Positions 8,713 through 18,147 of a stretch of 64,000 bases of DNA are shown in pieces. Positions within the stretch are counted from its first letter, which is position 1; every line of letters starts with the position of its first letter. A program made the position numbers and the translations under genes. Origin of the DNA: DASRJG01 sp032124015 (GTDB taxonomy: Bacteria > Acidobacteriota > Polarisedimenticolia > Polarisedimenticolales > DASRJG01); contig JAQBEH010000088.1 of NCBI GenBank assembly GCA_032124015.1, positions 1 through 64,000 on the forward strand, read 5' to 3'. The notes beneath the pieces are model-generated. The model was not told the DNA's origin and ran no database searches. It saw nothing but the letters and a program-made list of their open reading frames with translations.

Positions 8713-9354
8713 ATGGAACGGAAGACTCTGGGGACTGCCACGGCCGTCGCCCTGGCCGTGGTCGTCATAGCCGGCTCCGCCGTCTTTGCCGCGCCGGAAA
8801 GATTGACGGCCCCCGCAAAGCTCACCGCCAAGGCTCCGGAGCGGTTCAAGGCGCGCTTCGAAACGATGAAGGGAACGTTCGTCATCGAGGTGCATCGCGA
8901 GTGGTCCCCGAATGGCGCCGACCGTTTCTACAACCTTGTCAAGAATGGCTATTACGACGGCGTGAAGTTCTTCCGCGTTGTTCCTGGTTTCGTCGTCCAG
9001 TGGGGCATCCACGGAGATCCTTCGATCGCGACGAAGTGGCTCAAGGCGACCATCCCCGATGATCCCGTCAAAGAGAGCAACAAACGTGGATTCGTCACCT
9101 TTGCGATGAGCGGCTCGCCCAACAGCCGATCGGTGCAACTGTTCATCAATCTGGTCGACAACGGGCGTCTTGATGCCATGGGCTTCGCGCCGTTTGGCGA
9201 GGTGTCCGAGGGGCTGGATGTCGTCGACAAGCTCTACGGAGGCTACGCCGAGGGGTTGACCAAGCTGCAGGGCCGCATCGCCGCAGAGGGGAACGCCTTC
9301 CTCGAGAAGAACTACTCCGACCTCGACGCCATCAAGAAGGCCTCGATCGAATGA
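8713..9354 (+). CDS. Exported cyclophilin-type peptidyl-prolyl isomerase
   Basis: A 213-residue cyclophilin catalysing cis-trans isomerisation of peptidyl-proline bonds, probably in the periplasm. A signal peptide (about residues 8-27) leads to the single cyclophilin domain; FFRVVPGFVVQWG and the FINLVDNGRLD segment are the family's active-site strands. The ATG at 8713 is chosen over the longer frame at 8653 because GGAGGAAA lies just upstream and the signal peptide begins there. The leader contains a GCGGGG/CCCCGC hairpin (8655-8674). It overlaps the next isomerase gene by four bases, so the pair is one unit. Confidence 0.9.
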   Translation: MERKTLGTATAVALAVVVIAGSAVFAAPERLTAPAKLTAKAPERFKARFETMKGTFVIEVHREWSPNGADRFYNLVKNGYYDGVKFFRVVPGFVVQWGIHGDPSIATKWLKATIPDDPVKESNKRGFVTFAMSGSPNSRSVQLFINLVDNGRLDAMGFAPFGEVSEGLDVVDKLYGGYAEGLTKLQGRIAAEGNAFLEKNYSDLDAIKKASIE

Positions 9355-10025
9355 CCCCGATCCGGCGTGCGCTCCTCGTCCTGTTGATCGGCTGTGCGAG
9401 CCTCGGAGTCGCCGAGCAACAGGGGCGCCCGCAGGGATGGTACGCGGTGGTCGAGACGTCGATGGGGTCGTTCACGTTCAGGCTGCTCCCGGAACAAGCT
9501 CCTCAGACCGTCGCGCATTTCGTTGCCTTCGCCCAAGGGCGCATGGAGTTCGTCGATCCGTACACCGGGGACAAGAAAAAAGTCCCGTTCTACGACGGCG
9601 TAGCGATCCACAAGACGAAGTTCGCGCAGCGATTCGAGGCCGGCGATCCGACCGGAACGGGGCACGGCATGCCTCCCGTCTGGGTCCCGGCAGAGCCTGG
9701 GCCGGTCAATTTCTCGCGCCCCTACCGGGTCGGGATGACGGCGGCATCGATGAAGCGAATCAGCGGCGTCCTGTTTTTCGTCACGATCGTCGCCGAGCCG
9801 TATTTCAATTCCAAACACAACTGTTTCGGCGAGATCGTCGAGGGGCGCGACGTCGTCGATCAGATCTGCCTCGTGAAAACCGACGACAAAGGGGCGCCGC
9901 TTACGCCGGTCGTCATTCGGCACATCACGATCGTGAAATCGGGCGACCCGCCGGCCCTGCCCGATCCCGTCCCTTACGACCCGCCGATCCCCGTCTTCGG
10001 ACTGACGTCCGACCCCAAGCCCTGA
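9351..10025 (+). CDS. Second exported cyclophilin-type isomerase
   Basis: A 224-residue diverged cyclophilin translated from an ATG that overlaps the TGA of the preceding isomerase gene. It has an N-terminal signal sequence with a cysteine in ALLVLLIGCASLG, which could make it a lipoprotein, then a cyclophilin domain (GSFTFRLLPEQAPQTVAHFV; FYDGVAIHKT; FGEIVEGRDVVDQI). Several catalytic positions differ from typical members, for example IHKTKFAQRFEAGD where FHRVIPGFMIQGGD is usual, so its isomerase activity may be weak and a chaperone role is possible. Its 3' end overlaps the convergent phoR-like gene by 52 bases, so both coding regions share DNA there. Confidence 0.85.
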   Translation: MTPIRRALLVLLIGCASLGVAEQQGRPQGWYAVVETSMGSFTFRLLPEQAPQTVAHFVAFAQGRMEFVDPYTGDKKKVPFYDGVAIHKTKFAQRFEAGDPTGTGHGMPPVWVPAEPGPVNFSRPYRVGMTAASMKRISGVLFFVTIVAEPYFNSKHNCFGEIVEGRDVVDQICLVKTDDKGAPLTPVVIRHITIVKSGDPPALPDPVPYDPPIPVFGLTSDPKP

Positions 10026-11437
10026 TCGCTCGCGTCGGACGGCGGCAGGGGGGGGAACTCGAGCGTAAACGTCGCGCCTCGGCCCAGTTCGGATACGACC
10101 GACACCTGACCGTCGTGCAGCCGCATCAGGTGTTTGACGATCGCCAGTCCCAACCCGGTTCCGCCCAGCTCGCGTGAGCGCGCTTTGTCCGCTCGAAAGA
10201 AGCGGTGGAACACCTGTTCCAAAGCCTCAGGAGGAATCCCGACTCCGGTGTCTTTGACGGTGATTCGCGGGCGCCCTTCGCGCACGTCCCCCGCGATGAG
10301 TACGACGCCGCCGCGATGAGAGAACTTGATCGCGTTGTCGACCAGGTTGACGAGCACCTGCCAGAGACGCCGGTGGTCCGCGATCAACGGAAAGGGGGAG
10401 GGGAGTTCGAGTTGGACCTCGACGCCGCCGGCCTCGGCGCGAAACGCGAACTGCGCGACCACGTCGTGCGCGACCTCCGAGGCGTCGACCGGCGCGAGGT
10501 CGAGCGCGACCGCGCGCGTTTCGATCAACGACAGATCGGTGAGATCGTCGATCAACGCACCCATCCGGTCGGCATGCTTGCGGACGATTTCGAGAAACCG
10601 CAGGCTCTCGTCCCGGTCGGCGAGGCCTTCTTCGATCAGATTTTCGACGAACGCCTTGATCGAAGTGAGCGGCGTGCGCAGTTCGTGCGAGACATCGGCC
10701 ACGAATTCCCGCCGCACGCGCTCCAACGCCTCGAGGCGCGTGACGTCGAAGAACAGGATCAGGGCGCCGACGGGCTCGTCGGGTGTGCTTCCGGAAAGAG
10801 GTGAGACGCGCAGTTCGAAGGAACGGCCGGGGCCGGGGAGGTGGAGCAAGCTCTCGCGGATGGCCCCTCCCGGCGGAAGGGACGCTTCGAGTTCGCGGAA
10901 CACCGCCGGATCGCGGACGACCTCGACGAGAAGCCGCCCCACCGGATCGAATGGTGTGCGGAAAAGCTGGAGGAACGCCTCGTTGGCGACGCGGATCTTC
11001 CGGTCGGGGCCCAGGACGACCATCCCCTCCTTCATGGCGCTTACGATCGATTGCAAAACACGGCTTTCGCGGCGCCCGTCTTCGACCCGGCCGGCCAACT
11101 CGGCCACGAGCCGCGTCATCGCCGAAGCCAACTCGCCCGCGGAGCCGCTTCCTTCCACGACGAAGGCCCGAGGCGTGCCGTCCTCCGGAGAGTTGTCGAT
11201 CTCCGCCGTCAGCAACTCGACCTGACGATCCAGGGCGCGGTAGGCGAACCAGCCGACCGCCGTCGGAAGCACCAGCGCCGTCGCGCCCAGGATCAGCGCG
11301 AACCCGAATGTCTCGATCCCGGCGAACTCGCTCCGCGCCGCGATGCGCGCCAGCTGCAGCACGCCGAATCCCAAAAGGACCACCGCCAGCAGAGTGACGC
11401 CGGCAAGCGCCGCCAGAACCTTGCGCTTGCCGTTCAC
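9974..11437 (-). CDS. phoR: Phosphate-regulon sensor histidine kinase PhoR
   Basis: A 487-residue membrane kinase: two N-terminal transmembrane helices (about 7-29 and 45-68) with a very short outside loop, a HAMP-like linker, a PAS domain (about 125-235), HisKA with FVADVSHELRTPL, and HATPase with NLVDNAIKFSH, DTGVGIP and GTGLGLAI. This is the PhoR layout, in which signal comes from the Pst/PhoU complex rather than from a large sensor domain. It is the last gene of the porin-pstSCAB-phoU-phoB-phoR operon and its start overlaps phoB by four bases. Its C-terminus overlaps the convergent cyclophilin gene by 52 bases. Confidence 0.92.
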   Translation of the reverse strand: MNGKRKVLAALAGVTLLAVVLLGFGVLQLARIAARSEFAGIETFGFALILGATALVLPTAVGWFAYRALDRQVELLTAEIDNSPEDGTPRAFVVEGSGSAGELASAMTRLVAELAGRVEDGRRESRVLQSIVSAMKEGMVVLGPDRKIRVANEAFLQLFRTPFDPVGRLLVEVVRDPAVFRELEASLPPGGAIRESLLHLPGPGRSFELRVSPLSGSTPDEPVGALILFFDVTRLEALERVRREFVADVSHELRTPLTSIKAFVENLIEEGLADRDESLRFLEIVRKHADRMGALIDDLTDLSLIETRAVALDLAPVDASEVAHDVVAQFAFRAEAGGVEVQLELPSPFPLIADHRRLWQVLVNLVDNAIKFSHRGGVVLIAGDVREGRPRITVKDTGVGIPPEALEQVFHRFFRADKARSRELGGTGLGLAIVKHLMRLHDGQVSVVSELGRGATFTLEFPPLPPSDASDQGLGSDVSPKTGIGGS

Positions 11438-12126
11438 GCGCCGCTCCGGTAGCGATACCCGACGCCCACGACCGTCTCGACGCGTTCATCAACCGGCGAC
11501 CCCAGCTTCTGCCGGAGCCGGCGCACGTGCACGTCCACCGTGCGCGTCTCACCGGGGTAGTCGTACCCCCAAACGGTCTCGAGGAGCCTCTCTCGCGTGA
11601 GCACTCGCCCGCGCTGGCGCATCAACTCGACGAGCAGGTCGAACTCCTTGCGTGTGAGAGCAATGGCCAGGCCGGAAACCTCCGCGTGGCGGGCGCCGAC
11701 GTCGACGCGAAGGGCGCCGTCGGCGAGCGCTTCCGGACCCTCGGCCGCCCGTTCGGACCGGCGCAAGACCGCGCGGACACGGGCCAGAGCCTCCTTCGGG
11801 GAAAACGGCTTGGTGATGTAGTCGTCCGCCCCCAGATCGAGCCCGGCGACGCGGTCGGACTCGCCGATGCGCGCGGTGACCATGATGACCGGGGTCGCCG
11901 CGGTCGCCGGATTTTTGCGCAGATGACGGCACACCTCGAACCCGTCCATGCCGGGGAGATTGACGTCGAGAAGCACGAGATCGGGCGGCCGGTCCACCGC
12001 CAGCCGAAGCCCCACCGCGCCGTCCTGCGCGGTGACGACCTCGAAATCCCCGTCACGCTCCAATTTGAGGCGCAGAGACAACGCGATGTCGGGGTCGTCC
12101 TCGATCACGAGGATCCGCTGTTTCAT
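11434..12126 (-). CDS. phoB: Phosphate-regulon response regulator PhoB
   Basis: A 230-residue OmpR/PhoB-family regulator. The receiver domain (1-120) has the acidic pair in VIEDDPD, phosphoacceptor Asp in LLDVNLPG and the conserved Lys in ITKPF; the C-terminal winged helix (about 135-230) ends with the RTVDVHVRRLRQKL recognition region. The upstream extension of the open frame is discarded because the ATG at 12126 overlaps the phoU stop in the ATGA manner. When phosphorylated by the adjacent PhoR it should bind Pho boxes; a candidate lies at 19523-19551 before this operon, implying autoregulation. Confidence 0.95.
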   Translation of the reverse strand: MKQRILVIEDDPDIALSLRLKLERDGDFEVVTAQDGAVGLRLAVDRPPDLVLLDVNLPGMDGFEVCRHLRKNPATAATPVIMVTARIGESDRVAGLDLGADDYITKPFSPKEALARVRAVLRRSERAAEGPEALADGALRVDVGARHAEVSGLAIALTRKEFDLLVELMRQRGRVLTRERLLETVWGYDYPGETRTVDVHVRRLRQKLGSPVDERVETVVGVGYRYRSGA

Positions 12127-12809
12127 GGCGCTTGGTCGTCGGCGGTGATCGCCGGATGCTTGATCACGAGCCCCTCCGCCATGAAGACGATTTGTTCGCC
12201 GATGTTGGTGGCCTGATCGCCCATCCGCTCGAAGTACTTGGCCACGAACATCAAGCGAAGGGCCCGCGTGGTCGTTGACGGGTCCTCGGTCATGAACGAA
12301 AGCAGCTCGCGGAACACTTGCTCCATGCGCTCGTCCAGCTCGTCGTCCATCGCGATGACCGCGCGGGCTGCGGCGGCGTCGCGCTGCACGAACGCGTCGA
12401 GCGCCCCGCGGACCATCTGCTGGGCGCGCCGGGCCATGAGCGGAATGTCGATGAACGGCTTCAGCTGCGGCTCGGCGTTGAGCTCGATCGCCCTCTCCGC
12501 GACATTCGTGCACAAATCGGCGATTCGCTCCAGGTCGTTCGTGATCTTCATCGCGGTGATGACGAAGCGGAGGTCGCGCGCGACCGGCTGGTGCAGTCCC
12601 AGGATCTCCATGCCGATCTGATCGATCTCGAGGTCGAAGCGATCGACCTTCTCGTCGTCGCGGATGACGCGCCGAGCCAGTTCCGAATCGCGGCCGACGA
12701 GCGCGGAGACGACGTTTCCGATCGTCTCCTCGACGCAGCCGCCCATGACGAGGACTTTTTCCGACAAAACGTCCAGTTGCTCCTGAAAGTGCCGCTGCAG
12801 CTTTTCCAT
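12123..12809 (-). CDS. phoU: Phosphate signalling protein PhoU
   Basis: A 228-residue all-helical protein made of two three-helix PhoU repeats. The metal-binding signatures ERIADLCTNVAE and ERMGDQATNIGE sit in the two halves, as expected. PhoU connects the PstSCAB transporter to PhoR and keeps the regulon silent when phosphate is plentiful. It lies between pstB (13 bases upstream) and phoB (4-base overlap), the usual arrangement. Confidence 0.95.
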   Translation of the reverse strand: MEKLQRHFQEQLDVLSEKVLVMGGCVEETIGNVVSALVGRDSELARRVIRDDEKVDRFDLEIDQIGMEILGLHQPVARDLRFVITAMKITNDLERIADLCTNVAERAIELNAEPQLKPFIDIPLMARRAQQMVRGALDAFVQRDAAAARAVIAMDDELDERMEQVFRELLSFMTEDPSTTTRALRLMFVAKYFERMGDQATNIGEQIVFMAEGLVIKHPAITADDQAP

Positions 12810-12822
12810 GATTCCCTCTCGA

Positions 12823-13580
<758 letters not shown>

Positions 13581-13584
<4 letters not shown>

Positions 13585-14924
13585 AGGGCGCTCGTGACGT
13601 ACTTCCGGCGCAGCCGGTTTCGGAGCAGGATCGCTGCGAGGTTCACGACGGTGACGACGGCGATCAGAAGCAATGCGGTGGCAAAGACCAGGGGCTTCGT
13701 GGCTTCGACGTTCGGCGACTGGAAGCCGACGTCGAAGATGTGAAAGCCCAAGTGCATGAACTTCCTCTCGAGGTGGATGTACGGCGCCGTTCCGTCCACC
13801 GGAAGCGCCGGCGCCAGTTTGACCATCCCGACGATCATCAGCGGCGCGACCTCGCCCGCGGCCCTCGCCATCGCAAGGATCATCCCCGTGAGGATCCCGG
13901 GAGCCGCCGCGGGGAGAACGACCTTCACGATGGTCTCGATCTTTGTGGCCCCGAGGGCGAGCGACCCTTCGCGCACCCCCCGCGGCACCGCGGCCAAACC
14001 CTCCTCAGAGGCCACGATGACCACAGGGACCGTCAGCAGCGCCAACGTCAGCGCCGCCCACAGGATACCGCCGGTTCCAAAGGTCGGCGTCGGGAGTGCG
14101 TCGGCGAAGAACAGGTGGTCGATCGAGCCACCGACGAAGTAGACGAAAAACCCCAGGCCGAAAACCCCGAAGACGATCGACGGGACCCCCGCGAGGTTGT
14201 TCACAGCGATGCGCACGACGCGCACGAGCGGCCCCTGCTTTGCGTATTCGCGCAGGTACAAGGCGGCCAGAACGCCCAAGGGGAGCACCGCGAACGACAT
14301 CAGGAAAACCATCATCACGGTGCCGAAAATCGCCGGAAAGATCCCCCCTTCGGTGTTCGACTCGCGGGGATCGTCGAGAAGGAACTCCCTCACGCGCGAG
14401 GCGTAGACCGACAGCTTCCCGAAAACGCCCAACGCGTTCGGGTGGACCTCGCGAACGACGGTGGCCGACGGCACGTCCTTGCGCTGCCCACCGCTCGTTT
14501 CGAGGTGAAGCGTGCCATCGGCTCCGGTTTCCTCCGCGAACCCGTAGAAATTCCCCCACTCCGTCCGCTCGAGCACGACGGCGCTTTTCGGGTAGGTCCG
14601 CGAGGCGATCTGTGACTCGTCGACCCACTGGAACTCGGCGCCGCCTAAGTCCCGGTTTCCGACCTTGAGCTTCACGCGGGACGCTGAGACGGCCAGGGCA
14701 TCCTCTTGAGGGATCGCCTCGCGATCGTGCAGCTCGCCCATGACCTTCGTGCCGTCCAGGAGCGTCAAGACGACGATCGCCCGCGGCCAGAACGCGCCGG
14801 CGCCGTTCCAGAACAAGATCCCGAGCAGACCGATAACGAGAAGCAGGTTCAACGCGAGCGTGCCCCCGGTCAGCCACGTCATCGCGCGGCCGAAGCTGTC
14901 GGAGGGGCGCTTCATCTCGGCCAT
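13581..14924 (-). CDS. pstA: Phosphate ABC transporter permease PstA
   Basis: A 447-residue permease, longer than the roughly 280-300 residues common for PstA. After a first transmembrane helix (about 17-38) comes an extra soluble segment of about 140 residues exposed outside the membrane, then the permease domain with the cytoplasmic EAA-type loop (SLALGATKIETIVKVVLP). Such enlarged PstA/PstC pairs occur in some Gram-negative lineages. It forms the transmembrane channel with PstC, whose gene ends 9 bases upstream. Confidence 0.93.
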
Positions 14925-14933
14925 CTATCCTTC

Positions 14934-17126
14934 CTAGAGTGAGGAGTACTTGCGGCGAAGGCGCTGCCGGACCAGCTCTGCCACCGTGTTGACGGCGAAG
15001 GTGAGCACGAACAGCAACAATGCCGCGAGGAAAATCGTTCTGTAGAGCGTGCCCCCGGCCGGGGCTTCCGGGATCTCGACGGCGATGTTGGCCGAGAGCG
15101 TGCGGAAACCATCGAAGGGACTGGCGTCCATGATCGGTGTGTTCCCGGTGGCCATGAGCACGATCATCGTCTCGCCGATGGCGCGGCCGAATCCCACCAT
15201 CACGGCGGCGAAGATGCCGGGGGAGGCTGTCGGTAGGACCACGCGGGTGACCGTCTGCCAACGCGAGGCGCCCAGCGCGAGCGAGCCCGAGACCAGGCTC
15301 CTCGGGACGTTCGAGAACGCGTCCTCGGCGATGGCGAAGATGATCGGAATCACCGCGAAACCCATCGCCAGTCCGACGACGATCGCGTTGCGCTGGTCGT
15401 AGCGGACGCCGAAGACCTCGAGGATCCACGTGGGGAACGTGGCACCGAGCACGGCTTTTTCCAGGAAGGGTTCGAGGCTGAGGCAGACGCCACCGGCCAA
15501 CGCCAGCACGACCACGAAGAAGAAGACCTCGGTGCCGGCGTGGATTCGTGCGCCGAAGCGTCGCGTTAGCCGCTCCCACGACACCCCGGCCAGGATGATG
15601 GCGGGCGGCATTACGAGGACCATCAAGAGCAGTGCGGGAAGAACGCGCTCGAGCATCGGCGCCAGCCACAATCCCGCGAGGAAGCCCAACACCACGCTCG
15701 GAAGCGACGCCATGATCTCGACGACCGGCTTGACGACGCGCCTCAACGACGGGTGGAGAAACTGCGACGCGTACATCGCCGACAGCACGCCGAACGGCAC
15801 CGCGAGCAGCAGGGAGTAGAACGTCCCCTTGAGCGTTCCATACAGCAACGGGGTCAGCGAGAGCTTCGGCTCGAAGTCTTCCGTCCCCGAAGACGACTGC
15901 CAAGAGTAGCCTGGTTTTTCGTACCCCTCGTACCAGACCTTACCGAAGAGCGCCCTCAAGCTGACCTCGGGATGAGGAGCCGAGATCGCGAGGGCCGCTG
16001 CGCCGCCGGCCCCGGCGACGACCGCGCCGTCGGCCTTCGGAGCGTAGGCGATCGCGGTGGCGTCGGGCACGGGGGCCTTCCCGGACCAGAGCACGCGCTC
16101 GGAGGTCGAATACATCAGGGCCATCGCGCCGCCGGCATCCAGAGCGAGGAACCCCTTGCCGCGCGGCGACGGAACCAGGGCATGAATGGCGGCGGCAAAA
16201 CTCGGGAAAGAGCGCGCATGGCGCAACGATCGGTCGGCGCCGATCCGCTGCGGGAACCACACCTCGATCGCTCCGTTCTCTCGTCCCACGACGAGCGATC
16301 GGTCGCCGATCAGCAGCGTGAGTGCCGAGACCGGCGACGGGAACGGCGGCGAGAGCAGGGGATCGGCCGGCGTTCCGTCGCCGTCGATCCGAAACCACGC
16401 GATGCGTCCGTCCGCGAGCCCTGCATAGACGTTTTGCTGCGCCACGTCGAGAAGCAACGAGGTCACACCCGTTGGGAGGGCCGCCTTGCCGCGAGACGAG
16501 GAACGCACGACCTCTCCGGTCATCGCGTTTTCGGTTGCGGTCTCTCGGATCAGCACGAGCGTGTCGTCGGCCGTGGCTCCGGCGACGACGAGGTTCTCTC
16601 CGTCGGCTGAGACCTGCGCGGCGGCCCGCGTGATGGGACGACGCGCGGCATCGACCACGACCTCCGCAGCAGGCGGAAGCGCTGCCGCGACGACGCGACG
16701 GCCACCCGCAAACGTCGCGGAAAATACAACCCGCTGGACGACCACGCGCCCGTCGGACGTGGCCACGACGAACGCCGTCGAGCCCGGCGGAACCGAAACG
16801 GATGCGGGATCGACCGTCCCCGAAACGACGGCCGCTTCGGCGATGACCTCTCCCGTGGCGATGCGCGCGACGCGGACGTGGCCGTCGGCATCAAAAGCTG
16901 CGACGAGCTCCCGGTACTCGTCGGTGAGAACCGAAAGCGCGGCGCCGCCCGGGATCTCGTGGAGCCTCTCGGTCGAAACCCGCGCCCCGCGGGCGAGCGG
17001 CGCGACTTCGTGAACGATGAAAAAGAGAATGCCGAGGATACTCGCGATGATCGCGAGCCCCCCGGCGGTAACCACAAAACGCGCCGCCTTGTCGGCGAAC
17101 AGGCGGCGCGGCGACGTCCGTTTCAC
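14934..17126 (-). CDS. pstC: Phosphate ABC transporter permease PstC with periplasmic beta-propeller-like domain
   Basis: A 730-residue protein, more than twice the size of a minimal PstC. Residues 17-38 form the first transmembrane helix; residues about 50-395 are a beta-strand-rich, repeat-like soluble domain resembling a WD/PQQ-type propeller; residues about 430-730 are the permease with the EAA loop (SLALGASRWQTVTRVVLP). The start codon is followed by an arginine-rich cytoplasmic tip. It lies between pstS (11-base gap) and pstA in the operon. The propeller could contact PstS or another periplasmic partner; that role is inference. Confidence 0.92.
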   Translation of the reverse strand: MKRTSPRRLFADKAARFVVTAGGLAIIASILGILFFIVHEVAPLARGARVSTERLHEIPGGAALSVLTDEYRELVAAFDADGHVRVARIATGEVIAEAAVVSGTVDPASVSVPPGSTAFVVATSDGRVVVQRVVFSATFAGGRRVVAAALPPAAEVVVDAARRPITRAAAQVSADGENLVVAGATADDTLVLIRETATENAMTGEVVRSSSRGKAALPTGVTSLLLDVAQQNVYAGLADGRIAWFRIDGDGTPADPLLSPPFPSPVSALTLLIGDRSLVVGRENGAIEVWFPQRIGADRSLRHARSFPSFAAAIHALVPSPRGKGFLALDAGGAMALMYSTSERVLWSGKAPVPDATAIAYAPKADGAVVAGAGGAAALAISAPHPEVSLRALFGKVWYEGYEKPGYSWQSSSGTEDFEPKLSLTPLLYGTLKGTFYSLLLAVPFGVLSAMYASQFLHPSLRRVVKPVVEIMASLPSVVLGFLAGLWLAPMLERVLPALLLMVLVMPPAIILAGVSWERLTRRFGARIHAGTEVFFFVVVLALAGGVCLSLEPFLEKAVLGATFPTWILEVFGVRYDQRNAIVVGLAMGFAVIPIIFAIAEDAFSNVPRSLVSGSLALGASRWQTVTRVVLPTASPGIFAAVMVGFGRAIGETMIVLMATGNTPIMDASPFDGFRTLSANIAVEIPEAPAGGTLYRTIFLAALLLFVLTFAVNTVAELVRQRLRRKYSSL

Positions 17127-17137
17127 TTCAGATCACT

Positions 17138-18115
17138 TCACTTCAGCTTCGGCAGTTCCTCGGCGACGTGCTTGCCGAGCAGCGGGAGGTAGCCGTCCTT
17201 GATCACGACTTCCTGGCCCTCCTTGGAGAGCACGAACGTCAGGAACTGCTGGACGAGCGGGCCGAGCGGCTTGTCGGAAGCCTTGTTGACGTAGACGTAG
17301 AGGAAGCGGGCGAGCGGGTACTTCCCGGAGTAGACGTTGTCTGCGTCGTCGCCAACGAATGCACCGCCGGTCTTCGCGGCCAACTTCAACGACTTCACGT
17401 CCGAGGTTTTGTAGCCAATCCCGCTGTAGCCGATCGCGTACTTGTCCGCGGTGATCCCCTGGACGACCGCCGCGGAACCGGGCTGTTCCTTGACGGTGTC
17501 CTTGAAATCCCCCTTGTAGAGGGCGTGTTCCTTGAAGTAGCCATAGGTTCCCGAGGCCGAGTTGCGGCCGTAGAGGCTGATCGGTTTGGCGGCCCAGGCG
17601 CCCTTGAGGCCGAGCTGACCCCAGCTCGTGATGTCTTCGGCCTCCCCACCCTTCCGGGTCTTGGAGAAGATGGCATCGACCTGCGGCATGGTGAGCTCGG
17701 TCAAGGGATTGTCCTTGTTGACGAAGACCGCGAGGCCGTCCACGGCGACGCGGATGGGAGTCGGCTTATAGCCGTACTGTTTCTCGAAGCTGTCGATTTC
17801 CTCGGGCTTCATCAGGCGGCTCATCGGTCCGAGCTGCGCCGTGCCGGAAATCAGCGCGGGAGGCGCGGTCGAGGAGCCCTTGCCCTCGATTTGGATCTTG
17901 ACGTTCGGGTACTGCTTCTGGAAAGCCTCCGCCCAGAGGGTCATGAGGTTGTTGAGCGTGTCCGACCCGATCGAGTTCAGGTTCCCGGACACGCCTTCGG
18001 TCTTCTTGTAGTCCTTGATGCTCTTGTCCACCTTGACGGTCTGGGCTGAGGCCGGAAGCGCGGCCAACAGCGCGCCTGTCAGGGCGATCACGCCGAGGAC
18101 ATCTCTTGTCGTCAT
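17138..18115 (-). CDS. pstS: Periplasmic phosphate-binding protein PstS
   Basis: A 325-residue exported phosphate receptor feeding the Pst importer. The signal peptide spans about residues 1-24 (hydrophobic core then ASAQ). The mature protein shows the PBP phosphate-binding signatures GSDTLNNL, KGSSTAPPAL, GPMSRLM and GRNSASGTYGYF, which supply the backbone and Ser/Thr ligands. The ATG at 18115 with AAGGAG upstream is chosen over the longer frame. It lies 32 bases after the porin gene and 11 before pstC. Confidence 0.95.
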   Translation of the reverse strand: MTTRDVLGVIALTGALLAALPASAQTVKVDKSIKDYKKTEGVSGNLNSIGSDTLNNLMTLWAEAFQKQYPNVKIQIEGKGSSTAPPALISGTAQLGPMSRLMKPEEIDSFEKQYGYKPTPIRVAVDGLAVFVNKDNPLTELTMPQVDAIFSKTRKGGEAEDITSWGQLGLKGAWAAKPISLYGRNSASGTYGYFKEHALYKGDFKDTVKEQPGSAAVVQGITADKYAIGYSGIGYKTSDVKSLKLAAKTGGAFVGDDADNVYSGKYPLARFLYVYVNKASDKPLGPLVQQFLTFVLSKEGQEVVIKDGYLPLLGKHVAEELPKLK

Positions 18116-18147
18116 CACAGAGGTCTCCTTGAATCGTTGAGGTCTTC

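Noticed and set aside
14005..15903. Long minus-strand frame (over 600 codons) across pstA and pstC
   Set aside because: Arginine-rich shadow of two well-supported genes in another frame.
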